Positions 1-6,316 of a stretch of DNA of 8,883 bases are shown piece by piece (position 1 is the first letter of the stretch; every line of letters begins with the position of its first letter). Source of the DNA: Deltaproteobacteria bacterium (lineage in GTDB: Bacteria > Myxococcota > UBA796 > SXON01); contig CANKNP010000222.1 in the NCBI GenBank assembly GCA_947483545.1, forward strand, positions 1 through 8,883, given 5' to 3'. A program made the position numbers and the translations under genes. The notes beneath the pieces were generated by a model that was not told the DNA's origin, made no database searches, and saw nothing but the letters and a program-made list of their open reading frames with translations.

Positions 1-795
1 GTCTACGTCGAGCTGACATACCAGGGGGAGTACTTCGGGGTCTACCTGCTCGAGGAGCGCATCGACCATGGCCCCGGCAGGACCCCTGTCCCCGATGACG
101 ACGGCACGGGCTTGAACTTCATCGTCCGGGCGGACGAGACCGGCTTCCCCTCGACGCTGCAGTACGGGCTCTGGGACGTGTCCTACCCAGCGGAGGCCGA
201 TCAGACCCCAGAGGTGCTCTCCGGGATCCGCACGCGCCTCGCCGACATGGAGGCGGCCATCACCCGCGCGGATGAGGGCACCTGGGAACAGCTGGACCTC
301 GACAGCGCCGTCGCCTTCGTGCTGATGGAGGAGTTCATCAAGAACAACGACGGGTACTACCTCTCCCACCACCTCCACACGGACGATGCCGGGCGGATCC
401 GGTTCGTCCCCTGGGACGTCGACCTGTCCCTGGGGCAGCCCAGCTACAACGACAACGAGAACCCGGAGTCCTGGATCCTGTACCGGCCGGCGATCGTCGC
501 GACCCTCGCGGCGGCACCTGGCTTTCAGGACCGGATGACCGAGATGTGGGGGGAGTGGCGCGCGGGGGGGCTCGCGGACGGCGAGATCGACACACTGCTC
601 GCTTCGTACCCGGCGTTCCTCGGGGAGGCCACCGACCGCAACTTCGAGCGCTGGCCGATCGAGGAGGTGACCTTCGGCACCTACCTGTACCCGGTGAACT
701 CCTACCCGGAGGAGCTCGACCGCGTCTCGCAGTTCGTCCACGCGCGCGCGGCTTGGTTGGACGACAACGTCGCCCTCTGGTCGGAGGGGCCTTGA
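1..795 (+). CDS. CotH-like (CotH kinase family) protein, 5'-truncated
   Basis: The reading frame is open from the first base to TGA at 793-795, giving 264 residues; the start lies upstream of the window. The opening residues (ELTYQGEYFGVYLLEERIDH) match the CotH-family signature in which a Y-G-x-Y stretch is followed by a conserved glutamate and an I-D pair. Further on, at about residues 107-140, come a helix with a K-N-N-D-G core, a Ser-His-His stretch and the acidic motif PWDVDLSLG, which corresponds to the family's conserved W-D-x-D metal-binding motif. Family knowledge: CotH proteins are atypical protein kinases of spore coats, and related proteins are common as secreted or surface proteins in environmental bacteria. 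The substrate here is unknown. The stop overlaps the TTG start of the next gene (TTGA, 792-795), suggesting translational coupling with the oxidoreductase. Any signal peptide or lipobox would be outside the window. Confidence 0.85.
   Translation, partial: VYVELTYQGEYFGVYLLEERIDHGPGRTPVPDDDGTGLNFIVRADETGFPSTLQYGLWDVSYPAEADQTPEVLSGIRTRLADMEAAITRADEGTWEQLDLDSAVAFVLMEEFIKNNDGYYLSHHLHTDDAGRIRFVPWDVDLSLGQPSYNDNENPESWILYRPAIVATLAAAPGFQDRMTEMWGEWRAGGLADGEIDTLLASYPAFLGEATDRNFERWPIEEVTFGTYLYPVNSYPEELDRVSQFVHARAAWLDDNVALWSEGP
783..787 (+). promoter_or_regulatory. Shine-Dalgarno-like GGAGG before the TTG start at 792
   Basis: GGAGG (within GGAGGGG, 783-789) lies four bases before TTG 792, inside the last codons of the CotH gene. 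It supports the overlapping TTG start for the oxidoreductase N-terminal domain rather than the in-frame ATG at 918, which would remove part of that domain. Confidence 0.5.
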
Positions 796-1160
796 GCACG
801 GCGGGCGCCCCGGAGGCGCGAAGCGTAGATGGGGCGGTGCGCCTGCTCCTTCTGGACCTGCTGGATCCGGCGTCTCATGGCCTGGACGCAGGGTGTCTCG
901 CCGATGCGACGCAAGACATGAAGGGACGCGTGCGACACATGCCTCGATACCTGGGCGCCGGGATGCAGATACTGACCGCGATGTTTCTGGGTTCCGGCTA
1001 CACGTTCCTTCCGAAGGCTTCACGGGTGGCGAGGATCCAGCGCTGGCGCACGTCTCCGTTGTCGATCCAGCGGGACTTCATTGAGTTCTGGGAGAAGATG
1101 GGCACGTTCACCTATTGGTCGCGGGTCGAGGCGAGCCGTCCTGATACATTGATACATTGA
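792..1160 (+). pseudogene. N-terminal domain of a GMC oxidoreductase, separated from its catalytic part by a repeat
   Basis: The frame runs from TTG 792, overlapping the CotH stop, to a TGA at 1158-1160 inside the octamer array: 122 codons plus stop. The protein has a leucine-rich start (about residues 15-25), then MPRYLGAG and LTAMF segments (about 51-65), and ends with WRTSPLSIQRDFIEFWEK and GTFTYWS (about 87-112). This resembles the helical domain that precedes the FAD-binding fold in the long GMC oxidoreductases of Myxococcota and similar bacteria. That assignment is from memory of the family, not a search. Third positions are mostly G or C up to the repeat. Codons up to CCT 1140-1142 join without a break to GAT at 1249 if 106 bp are removed, so 792-2646 reads as one gene of about 582 codons interrupted by the array. 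Whether the piece is made as a separate peptide, silent, or switchable cannot be told from the sequence. Confidence 0.6.
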
Positions 1161-1255
1161 TACATTGATACATTGATACATTGATACATTGATACATTGA
1201 TACATTGATACATTGATACACTGATACACTGATACATTGATACACCTTGATACAT
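1142..1255 (+). repeat. Tandem octanucleotide array, unit TGATACAT, 14 copies
   Basis: Thirteen contiguous 8-bp units run from 1142 to 1245, followed by an extra CT (1246-1247) and a fourteenth unit at 1248-1255. The first nine units are exact TGATACAT. Units at 1214, 1222 and 1238 are TGATACAC; those at 1230 and 1248 are TGATACAT. The run is AT-rich in a very GC-rich setting. Because 8 is not a multiple of 3, every 24 bp of plus-strand repeat shows TGA in each frame, so no frame can read through the array at its present length. The minus strand is open in all three frames. It lies between the N-terminal domain and the FAD-binding fold of a GMC oxidoreductase. Perfect short units of this kind are prone to replication slippage. 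Confidence 0.97.
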
Positions 1256-2646
1256 CGACGTTGATCATGGGCTCCGGCCCCGGCGGGGCCATGACCGCTT
1301 GCGTGCTCGCGGAGGCTGGGCAGAGTGTGCTGCTGGTCGAGGAGGGAGACCACGTCCCTGTCGGTGCGACCGAGCCCTACTCGCTCGACGACATGAACCG
1401 GAAGTGGCGGAACGGCGGTTTGACCCCCGCGTTCGGACCGGTCAAGGTCACCTACGTCGAAGGTCGCTGTGTCGGTGGGGCCAGCGAGATCAACGCCGCG
1501 CTGTACCACCCGCCGGTGCCCGAGGTGCTGGAGCGGTGGGCGCGGGAGTACGGCATCGAGGACTTTGGTGCGGACGCGCTGGGGCCGCACATCGAGGCGG
1601 TCGAGCGGGAGGCCAGCGTCACGCCATTCCCGGGGTCTCCGGGGATCGCGTCCGAGCGGATCGCGGAGGGCGCCCGAACCCTCGGGTGGAAGTCAGTGCC
1701 AGTCCAGCGGTTCTGGAAGTACGACGGGTCGAATCCGCTTGGGCGGCGACAGTCCATGACAGAGACCTACCTGCCGCGGGCGGTGGCCGCCGGGGCCCGC
1801 ATCGAGGCCGGGATCAAGGTCAAACGCCTCTGGATGAAGGGAACGCGGGCGATGGGCGCGCTTGGCGTCGATCGGCAGGGGCGAGCTGTCCAGATCCGGG
1901 CGGAGCGTGTGGTGGTCTGCGGCGGGGCCATTCAGACCGCGCTCATCCTCCAGCGCAGCGGCTACACGTGTGGGGTCGGACGTACGCTCTCGATGAACCC
2001 GATGATCCGCGTGGCGGCGGAGTTCGCCGACCGCGTGAACGAGCCGCACATCGGGGTGCCGGTGCAGCAGATCGAGGCCTTCAAGCCAGAGATGACCCTG
2101 GGCTGCTCGCACGGATCGCTCGCGCACCTCGCGCTCTGGCTCGTGGGATCGAGCGACCAGGAGCGGCTGCTCCGGGAGTGGTGGCGCCTGGGTGTGTTCT
2201 ACGCGAAGGTCATCGCCAAGGCCAAGGGCGTTGTCCGAAACGTGCCGTTCGTGGACGAGGCGTTCGTCTCTTACCGCCTTGGACGCGACGATCTCGCACT
2301 GCTGGGCCTCGCTGCGGAGCGCCTCGCGACGGTGCTGCTCGCGTCGGGTGCGACGTCGATCGTCAACCCGGTGCCGGGCGCGCCTCCGATCCGCTCGCTT
2401 GCCGACATCCCAGGTCTGCGCGCGGGCGTGGAGGCCGGCCGCGCCCAAGTGACCGCGATCCACTTGCACAGTACGGTCCCGATGGGCGCCGAAGCCCGCG
2501 GTTGCCCCGCCGACGCGTATGGCAAGCTCCGGGGCCTGGACAACGTGTGGGTCAACGACGCGAGCCTGCTCCCGGACACGCCCGGTATCAATCCGCAGGG
2601 CACGGTGCTGGCGATCGCGCGGCGGAACGCGGGCCGCCTGAGGTAG
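1237..2646 (+). CDS. GMC-family FAD-dependent oxidoreductase, FAD-binding and catalytic part
   Basis: 469 residues from a possible TTG at 1237 to TAG at 2644-2646. The dinucleotide-binding fingerprint GSGPGG is at residues 12-17, followed by the helix and the acidic VEEGD that closes the fold. A second FAD contact, EGRCVGGASEINAALY, lies at about 75-90. The C-terminal block has H409 in HLHSTVPMG, then VNDASLLPDTPGINPQGT with N452; H409 and N452 align with the His/Asn catalytic pair of GMC enzymes. Such enzymes oxidise alcohol groups with FAD; the substrate is unknown, although this subtype resembles long-chain alcohol or sterol oxidases. The start is unconvincing: TTG 1237 lies inside the octamer array without a Shine-Dalgarno, and ATG 1267 would remove the first beta-strand of the Rossmann fold. 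The natural beginning is probably TTG 792 upstream of the array, in another frame, so the gene is probably interrupted or switched off as sequenced. Confidence 0.85.
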   Translation: MIHLDTSTLIMGSGPGGAMTACVLAEAGQSVLLVEEGDHVPVGATEPYSLDDMNRKWRNGGLTPAFGPVKVTYVEGRCVGGASEINAALYHPPVPEVLERWAREYGIEDFGADALGPHIEAVEREASVTPFPGSPGIASERIAEGARTLGWKSVPVQRFWKYDGSNPLGRRQSMTETYLPRAVAAGARIEAGIKVKRLWMKGTRAMGALGVDRQGRAVQIRAERVVVCGGAIQTALILQRSGYTCGVGRTLSMNPMIRVAAEFADRVNEPHIGVPVQQIEAFKPEMTLGCSHGSLAHLALWLVGSSDQERLLREWWRLGVFYAKVIAKAKGVVRNVPFVDEAFVSYRLGRDDLALLGLAAERLATVLLASGATSIVNPVPGAPPIRSLADIPGLRAGVEAGRAQVTAIHLHSTVPMGAEARGCPADAYGKLRGLDNVWVNDASLLPDTPGINPQGTVLAIARRNAGRLR

Positions 2647-2674
2647 GGCAGGTCAGGGGAAGCTCTCGCCGCCA

Positions 2675-2690
2675 CGCGCCCGTTGGCGCG
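2675..2690 (+). terminator. Hairpin downstream of the oxidoreductase
   Basis: A perfect 6-bp inverted repeat, CGCGCC and GGCGCG, encloses a CGTT loop 28 bp after the oxidoreductase stop. No T-tract follows, so it is at best an atypical terminator or a transcript-end structure. It places the in-frame TTG at 2683 in the loop and stem, which argues against that codon as the start of the beta-helix gene. Confidence 0.35.
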
Positions 2691-2724
2691 CTCCCCGCCC
2701 GCGCCGAACAGGCTACGGAACCCC

Positions 2725-5406
2725 ATGCTCCTCGCACTGTTGCAGCTCGCTTGCAATGGACCGAATGGCCCGGCCCCCGCCTGCCTCGACGGTGAGATCG
2801 TGGACGGCGAGGTGTGCGTCCCGGCGGCATGTGGCGTGGGGACGTGGGGCCACATCCCGCTCGTGGAGGGCACCATCTTCGTGGATGCAGCGTCGGCTTC
2901 AGGCGGCGACGGGGCCGAGGGCACGCCGTTCCAAACCCTCCAGGACGGGCTGGAGGCCGCGTCCGACGGGGGTTTTGTCGCGGTCGCTTCCGGATCCTAC
3001 GCCGGTCCCTTTGACGCGCCGAAGACCGACGCGGCCGTAACTGTCGCCGGCCGGTGCGCGGATCTCGTGGAGCTGGACGGCGGGGGGGCCGAGGACACTC
3101 CGGGGTTCGCCGTGGCCGGAGGGTGGAACATCCTGGACTTCCGTCTGATGGATGTGACTGTCACGAATGGTGGCTACATTGGCGTGTTCGTAGAGGAGGC
3201 GAATGCGGTCTTGGAGGGGGTCAGCCTGTCAGGAAACGCGCTGGCGGGGGCCGGCGCTTTAGGCCAGGGCGCCTCATTGGACCTCGTCGATTGCACGATC
3301 GACGCCAGCCATGCCGACGACACCTACGGCATCATCGCCGGGGACGGGGCGACGGTGTCTCTGGACCGCGTGAGCGTCACGGGCGCGGCGCTTGTGGGTA
3401 TCTACCTCGAGGATACGGAAGCTCAAGGGGTGGATGTCTCGGTCCTGAACACACGCGGAGATGCGGACGCTGACTCGGGTTTCGGCATTGCGACCCTGGG
3501 CGGTGGCGCGTTTTCCTGCGAGCGCTGCCTCGTGGAGGGGGCGTTGAACACGGGTGTATTCGTGCTCGGCGGGTCCCTGAGCCTCGCGGACAGTCAGGTG
3601 CGCGACGTGGGGGTGGGCGCCCTTGGCACTGGGTTTGGCGTGTATGGGTACTCGGAGACGTCCGTATCCCTCGTTGGGGTCACGGTGGCCGGCTGCGCGG
3701 GTGCGGGGCTGACGTTCTCGGGTGGAGCTGCGAAGCTGGTCGATGTGGATGTCAGCGACATCACGCTCGACAATTTCGGCACAGGCTACGGGTTGGCGAG
3801 CGAACTTGCCGACATCAACATCGCGAACCTGGATGTCACGAACGTCGCCAGCGCCGGGATGCTCTCGTCTGGCGGCTCGGTGACGGCTTCCGGCGTCCAC
3901 ATCACGGGCGCCGGTGAAAACGGCATCAACATCCAGACGGGAGCGAGCCTGGACGCCGAGGATTGTCATGTGTCCGATTCAGTCGGGGACGGGTTCGCGA
4001 TCATCGACGCGACCGCCACGCTCACCGCCTGTTCGGTCCAGGACCCGATCGGGGCGGCAGATGGGCTGGGTGGTCGTGGGATCTCCGCGCAGGACGGCGG
4101 GGTGGTGACCGTGACGGACAGCTGGGTCTCGGGCGGTGTCGGCGCCGGCGGGATCGCGACGGGGGAGGGGAGCAGGGCGGTGCTGGTCAACACCGACGTG
4201 CGCGACGGCGTGCTGAACAGCGCTGAGTACGGTGTTGGCGTGCAGGCGGAAGACGGGGCCTCGGTCACGGTGGACGGCGGGCGGATCGAGGGGAACATGG
4301 CCCTGGGCGCGGCCGTTCTCCAGGGCGGCGCGACGCTCGCGCTGGCAGACTGCGTGGTCGTGGGGACCTTGGCCAATGGAGCGGTCGGGGGCTACGGCGT
4401 CGAGATCGACTCGGGGGGCAGCGCGACGCTGGTTCGCACGTCGGTGGAGGACAGCGTCGGCGTCGGGGTTTTCGTGGCCGGCGTTGCGGACATCGACGCG
4501 AGCACCATCACGGGGACACGGTCTGCTACAAACGGCGATCCGGCAAAGGGGCTGGAGGTGGCGCCCGCGGGGACCGTCACCATGTCCGGAACCACGATCG
4601 ACGACACCGAGGGCGTCGGTGTGTTGGCCATTGGCGAGGATGCGACCCTCGAGATCCAAGACAGCACGATCTCCGAGACGCTGCGGCCCCGGTCGCTCGG
4701 GATCGGCGCCGGCCTGATGTCGGAGTACTCCGCCCGAGTGAACGCCGTGGGGCTGACCGTTGTCGGCACCGAGGGGCCGGGGCTCTACGTCAGCGCTGCC
4801 GGCGAGGTGGCTTGCTCGGGGTGTACGCTGTCTTTGAACACCTTCGCGGGGGCCCTGGCGGCGGGAGGCGTTCTGACGCTGTCGGGGACGACCATCGAGG
4901 GTACCTCCGCGGACGCGAGCGTCGGAGGCGGCTTGGGGGCCTACACGGTGGGCGAGAACACGCTGACGTTGACCGACTCCCTGATCGGTCCCCACCCCTA
5001 CGCCGCCGTCTGGCTGGACGGGGCGGGGAGCTACGACCTGCAGGGCAACACGCTGCACGGCAGCACCGGGACCGACGACGGGCTCTTCGGCTACGCGATC
5101 TACGCGCAGTTGGGCATCGCCGCATGGGACGGGGCGAACGGCCTGAACGTCGGCGAGACCACGTTCCAGGGCGGTCCCGAGGTGGCGGTCATGCTTCACG
5201 GGGCGACCGCGACGTTCGCCGAGAACACGTGGCAGGGGACCGCCACGGACGTGAGGCAGCAGCTCTGCGAGGGCATCCTCCCGCTGGAGGTCACCGAGCT
5301 GGACGACGCACCGGTGACCGTGATCTGCCCGGAGGGAAACGCGCTCGTTCCCTATGATCTGGTGTTTGATACACTGTATTTGTCGTCGGTGGAGCCGGCG
5401 CCGTGA
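2725..5406 (+). CDS. Secreted parallel beta-helix (DUF1565/pectate-lyase-fold) protein, probable lipoprotein
   Basis: 893 residues from ATG 2725 to TGA at 5404-5406. The leader MLLALLQLAC is short and hydrophobic and ends at a cysteine (C10) followed by NG, like a lipoprotein signal, though Gln at -3 makes the lipobox imperfect. Residues about 49-97 form a DUF1565-type entry segment: an FVDAAS strand, a GGDG stretch, then TPFQTLQDGLEAA and a strand ending in GSYAG. Most of the remaining roughly 750 residues are irregular 20-30-residue rungs rich in Gly, Val, Thr, Ser and Asp, with repeated G-V-x-V and L-x-D-x-x-V patterns, as in right-handed beta-helices. Scattered cysteine pairs (CERC, CSGC) may form disulfides. 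No catalytic lyase residues were recognised, so a surface structural or adhesive role is more likely than an enzyme. An upstream in-frame TTG (2683) would add 14 residues, but it lies in a hairpin. The gene follows the oxidoreductase by 78 bp. Confidence 0.8.
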   Translation: MLLALLQLACNGPNGPAPACLDGEIVDGEVCVPAACGVGTWGHIPLVEGTIFVDAASASGGDGAEGTPFQTLQDGLEAASDGGFVAVASGSYAGPFDAPKTDAAVTVAGRCADLVELDGGGAEDTPGFAVAGGWNILDFRLMDVTVTNGGYIGVFVEEANAVLEGVSLSGNALAGAGALGQGASLDLVDCTIDASHADDTYGIIAGDGATVSLDRVSVTGAALVGIYLEDTEAQGVDVSVLNTRGDADADSGFGIATLGGGAFSCERCLVEGALNTGVFVLGGSLSLADSQVRDVGVGALGTGFGVYGYSETSVSLVGVTVAGCAGAGLTFSGGAAKLVDVDVSDITLDNFGTGYGLASELADINIANLDVTNVASAGMLSSGGSVTASGVHITGAGENGINIQTGASLDAEDCHVSDSVGDGFAIIDATATLTACSVQDPIGAADGLGGRGISAQDGGVVTVTDSWVSGGVGAGGIATGEGSRAVLVNTDVRDGVLNSAEYGVGVQAEDGASVTVDGGRIEGNMALGAAVLQGGATLALADCVVVGTLANGAVGGYGVEIDSGGSATLVRTSVEDSVGVGVFVAGVADIDASTITGTRSATNGDPAKGLEVAPAGTVTMSGTTIDDTEGVGVLAIGEDATLEIQDSTISETLRPRSLGIGAGLMSEYSARVNAVGLTVVGTEGPGLYVSAAGEVACSGCTLSLNTFAGALAAGGVLTLSGTTIEGTSADASVGGGLGAYTVGENTLTLTDSLIGPHPYAAVWLDGAGSYDLQGNTLHGSTGTDDGLFGYAIYAQLGIAAWDGANGLNVGETTFQGGPEVAVMLHGATATFAENTWQGTATDVRQQLCEGILPLEVTELDDAPVTVICPEGNALVPYDLVFDTLYLSSVEPAP

Positions 5407-5426
5407 GGGGATGTATCAGGTGTATC
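5367..5426. repeat. Inverted copies of the TGATACAY octamer around the end of the beta-helix gene
   Basis: TGATACAC occurs at 5367-5374 inside the last codons of the beta-helix gene. The opposite strand of 5410-5426 reads GATACACCTGATACATC, which differs by a single missing T from the end of the array (GATACACCTTGATACATC, 1239-1256). TGATACA (5367-5373) and TGTATCA (5412-5418) could pair as 7-bp arms with a loop of about 38 bases. AT-rich words like this are otherwise almost absent from the window. Confidence 0.6.
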
Positions 5427-5620
5427 GTCAAAGCGGGCGCCCAACCTCGCCGAGATCGGTTGCTCCTGGGCGGCCCCGGCGCCGGACCCGATCTGGCGCG
5501 GCTGATTTCGCCCGCCAGGGGATCAGCGGCGTTCTGCGGCCAGAGTGTGCGGCGACGCCCGGTTCGAAGCCGCCCCCACCCTGCACCATTCCCGCGATAA
5601 GCCTACCCTCTGGAGCGCCC
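5407..5620. other. 214-bp intergenic region between the beta-helix and MBL-like genes
   Basis: No convincing coding pattern is present, although a plus-strand frame stays open through it into the next gene. It begins with two inverted octamer copies (to 5426). At 5493-5518 the arms CTGGCG and CGCCAG, extended inward by GGC and GCC with one bulged C, enclose the loop TGATTTC; no T-run follows, so it is only a weak terminator candidate. A promoter for the downstream pair is expected here, but no confident -35/-10 pair was found; GATAAG near 5596 is a weak -10 candidate. Confidence 0.4.
5612..5615 (+). promoter_or_regulatory. Shine-Dalgarno-like GGAG deciding the GTG start at 5621
   Basis: GGAG ends five bases before GTG 5621. 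Together with the loss of protein-like sequence upstream, it sets the start of the MBL-like protein there rather than further upstream in the open frame. Confidence 0.5.
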
Positions 5621-6316
5621 GTGGCCGTCTGTTACGACAAGTGGACCGTCCTGAAGCACCGGCCCATCGCTCGGCTGGCGCCGAACCTCTGGCGGGTGGC
5701 AGGGGTCATGGAGGGGGGCACGAAGCGGGTGATGTCCCTGGTGCGGCTGCAAGATGGGCGGGTGCTGCTGCACAACGCGATCGCGCTCGATGAGGCCGAG
5801 ATGGCGGAGATCGACGCCTGGGGCGACGTCGCTGGCATCCTGGTCCCCAACGCCTTCCACCGCATGGACGCGCGGATCATGCAGGCCCGCTACCCGAAGG
5901 CCCGGGTGTTCTGCCCAGCGAACGCTACGAAGGCGGTCAAGAAGGCCACGGAGGTACATGGGAGCTTCGCAGACGCCCCGGGGGACGCGACTGTGCGCGT
6001 GCGCCACCTTGCGGGCGTTGGCGAGAACGAGGGGGTCGTCGAGGTGGACGGCCCCGAGGGCACGAGCCTCGTCTTCAACGACATGTTCCTCAACATGCCG
6101 GCGATGGGGCTGCCGATGGATCTGCTCCTCGGGCCGACCGGCAGGTCATCGGTCCCGCGGTTCGCGCGCTGGTTTTTCGTGAAGGACAAGGCGGCGTTCC
6201 GGCAAGATCTGGACCGACTCGCGGGGCTGTCGCCGGTTCGGGCAATCCCGGGGCACGGCGAGGACGTCGTGGACGGAGTGGCCGATCAGCTGATCGCGGC
6301 GGCTGCGCTGGTTTGA
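5621..6316 (+). CDS. Metallo-beta-lactamase-like protein (DUF4336-like)
   Basis: 231 residues from GTG 5621 to TGA at 6314-6316. The N-terminal part has a W-R-V strand, then GGTKRVMSLVRLQDGRVLLH (residues 32-51), followed by ALDEAEMAEI and GILVPNAFHRMD (72-83). These resemble DUF4336 proteins, a branch of the metallo-beta-lactamase fold in which the classical HxHxDH motif is reduced. Candidate ligands seen here are H51, H80, D83, D154 (FNDMF) and H212 in PGHGED. Substrate and metal content are unknown; the family includes uncharacterised hydrolase-like proteins. The start is set by GGAG five bases upstream. The stop overlaps a TTG by four bases (TTGA, 6313-6316), so the protein is probably made together with the SET-domain protein that follows. 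No signal peptide or membrane segment is seen, so it is likely cytoplasmic. DUF4336 membership was recognised by pattern only. Confidence 0.7.
   Translation: MAVCYDKWTVLKHRPIARLAPNLWRVAGVMEGGTKRVMSLVRLQDGRVLLHNAIALDEAEMAEIDAWGDVAGILVPNAFHRMDARIMQARYPKARVFCPANATKAVKKATEVHGSFADAPGDATVRVRHLAGVGENEGVVEVDGPEGTSLVFNDMFLNMPAMGLPMDLLLGPTGRSSVPRFARWFFVKDKAAFRQDLDRLAGLSPVRAIPGHGEDVVDGVADQLIAAAALV

Noticed and set aside
1142..1255. CRISPR array
   Set aside because: The units are 8 bp and directly abutting, with no spacers; it is a simple tandem repeat.
1020..1590. Minus-strand frames through the array encoding repeated MYQCINVS
   Set aside because: The octamer has no stop on the minus strand in any frame, so open frames there are automatic. 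Outside the repeat they run antisense to the conserved oxidoreductase and show no protein-like features.
1299..2795. Long plus-strand open frame overlapping the oxidoreductase
   Set aside because: It is an Arg/Gly/Ala-rich out-of-frame shadow; the other frame holds the conserved FAD-binding and catalytic motifs.
3979..5199. Long minus-strand open frame opposite the beta-helix gene
   Set aside because: It is Arg/His-rich, has no recognisable domain and mirrors the high third-position GC of the beta-helix gene on the plus strand.
5354..5620. Upstream extension of the MBL-like protein
   Set aside because: The frame is open, but the translation is Arg/Pro-rich and unlike the family, and a Shine-Dalgarno precedes GTG 5621.
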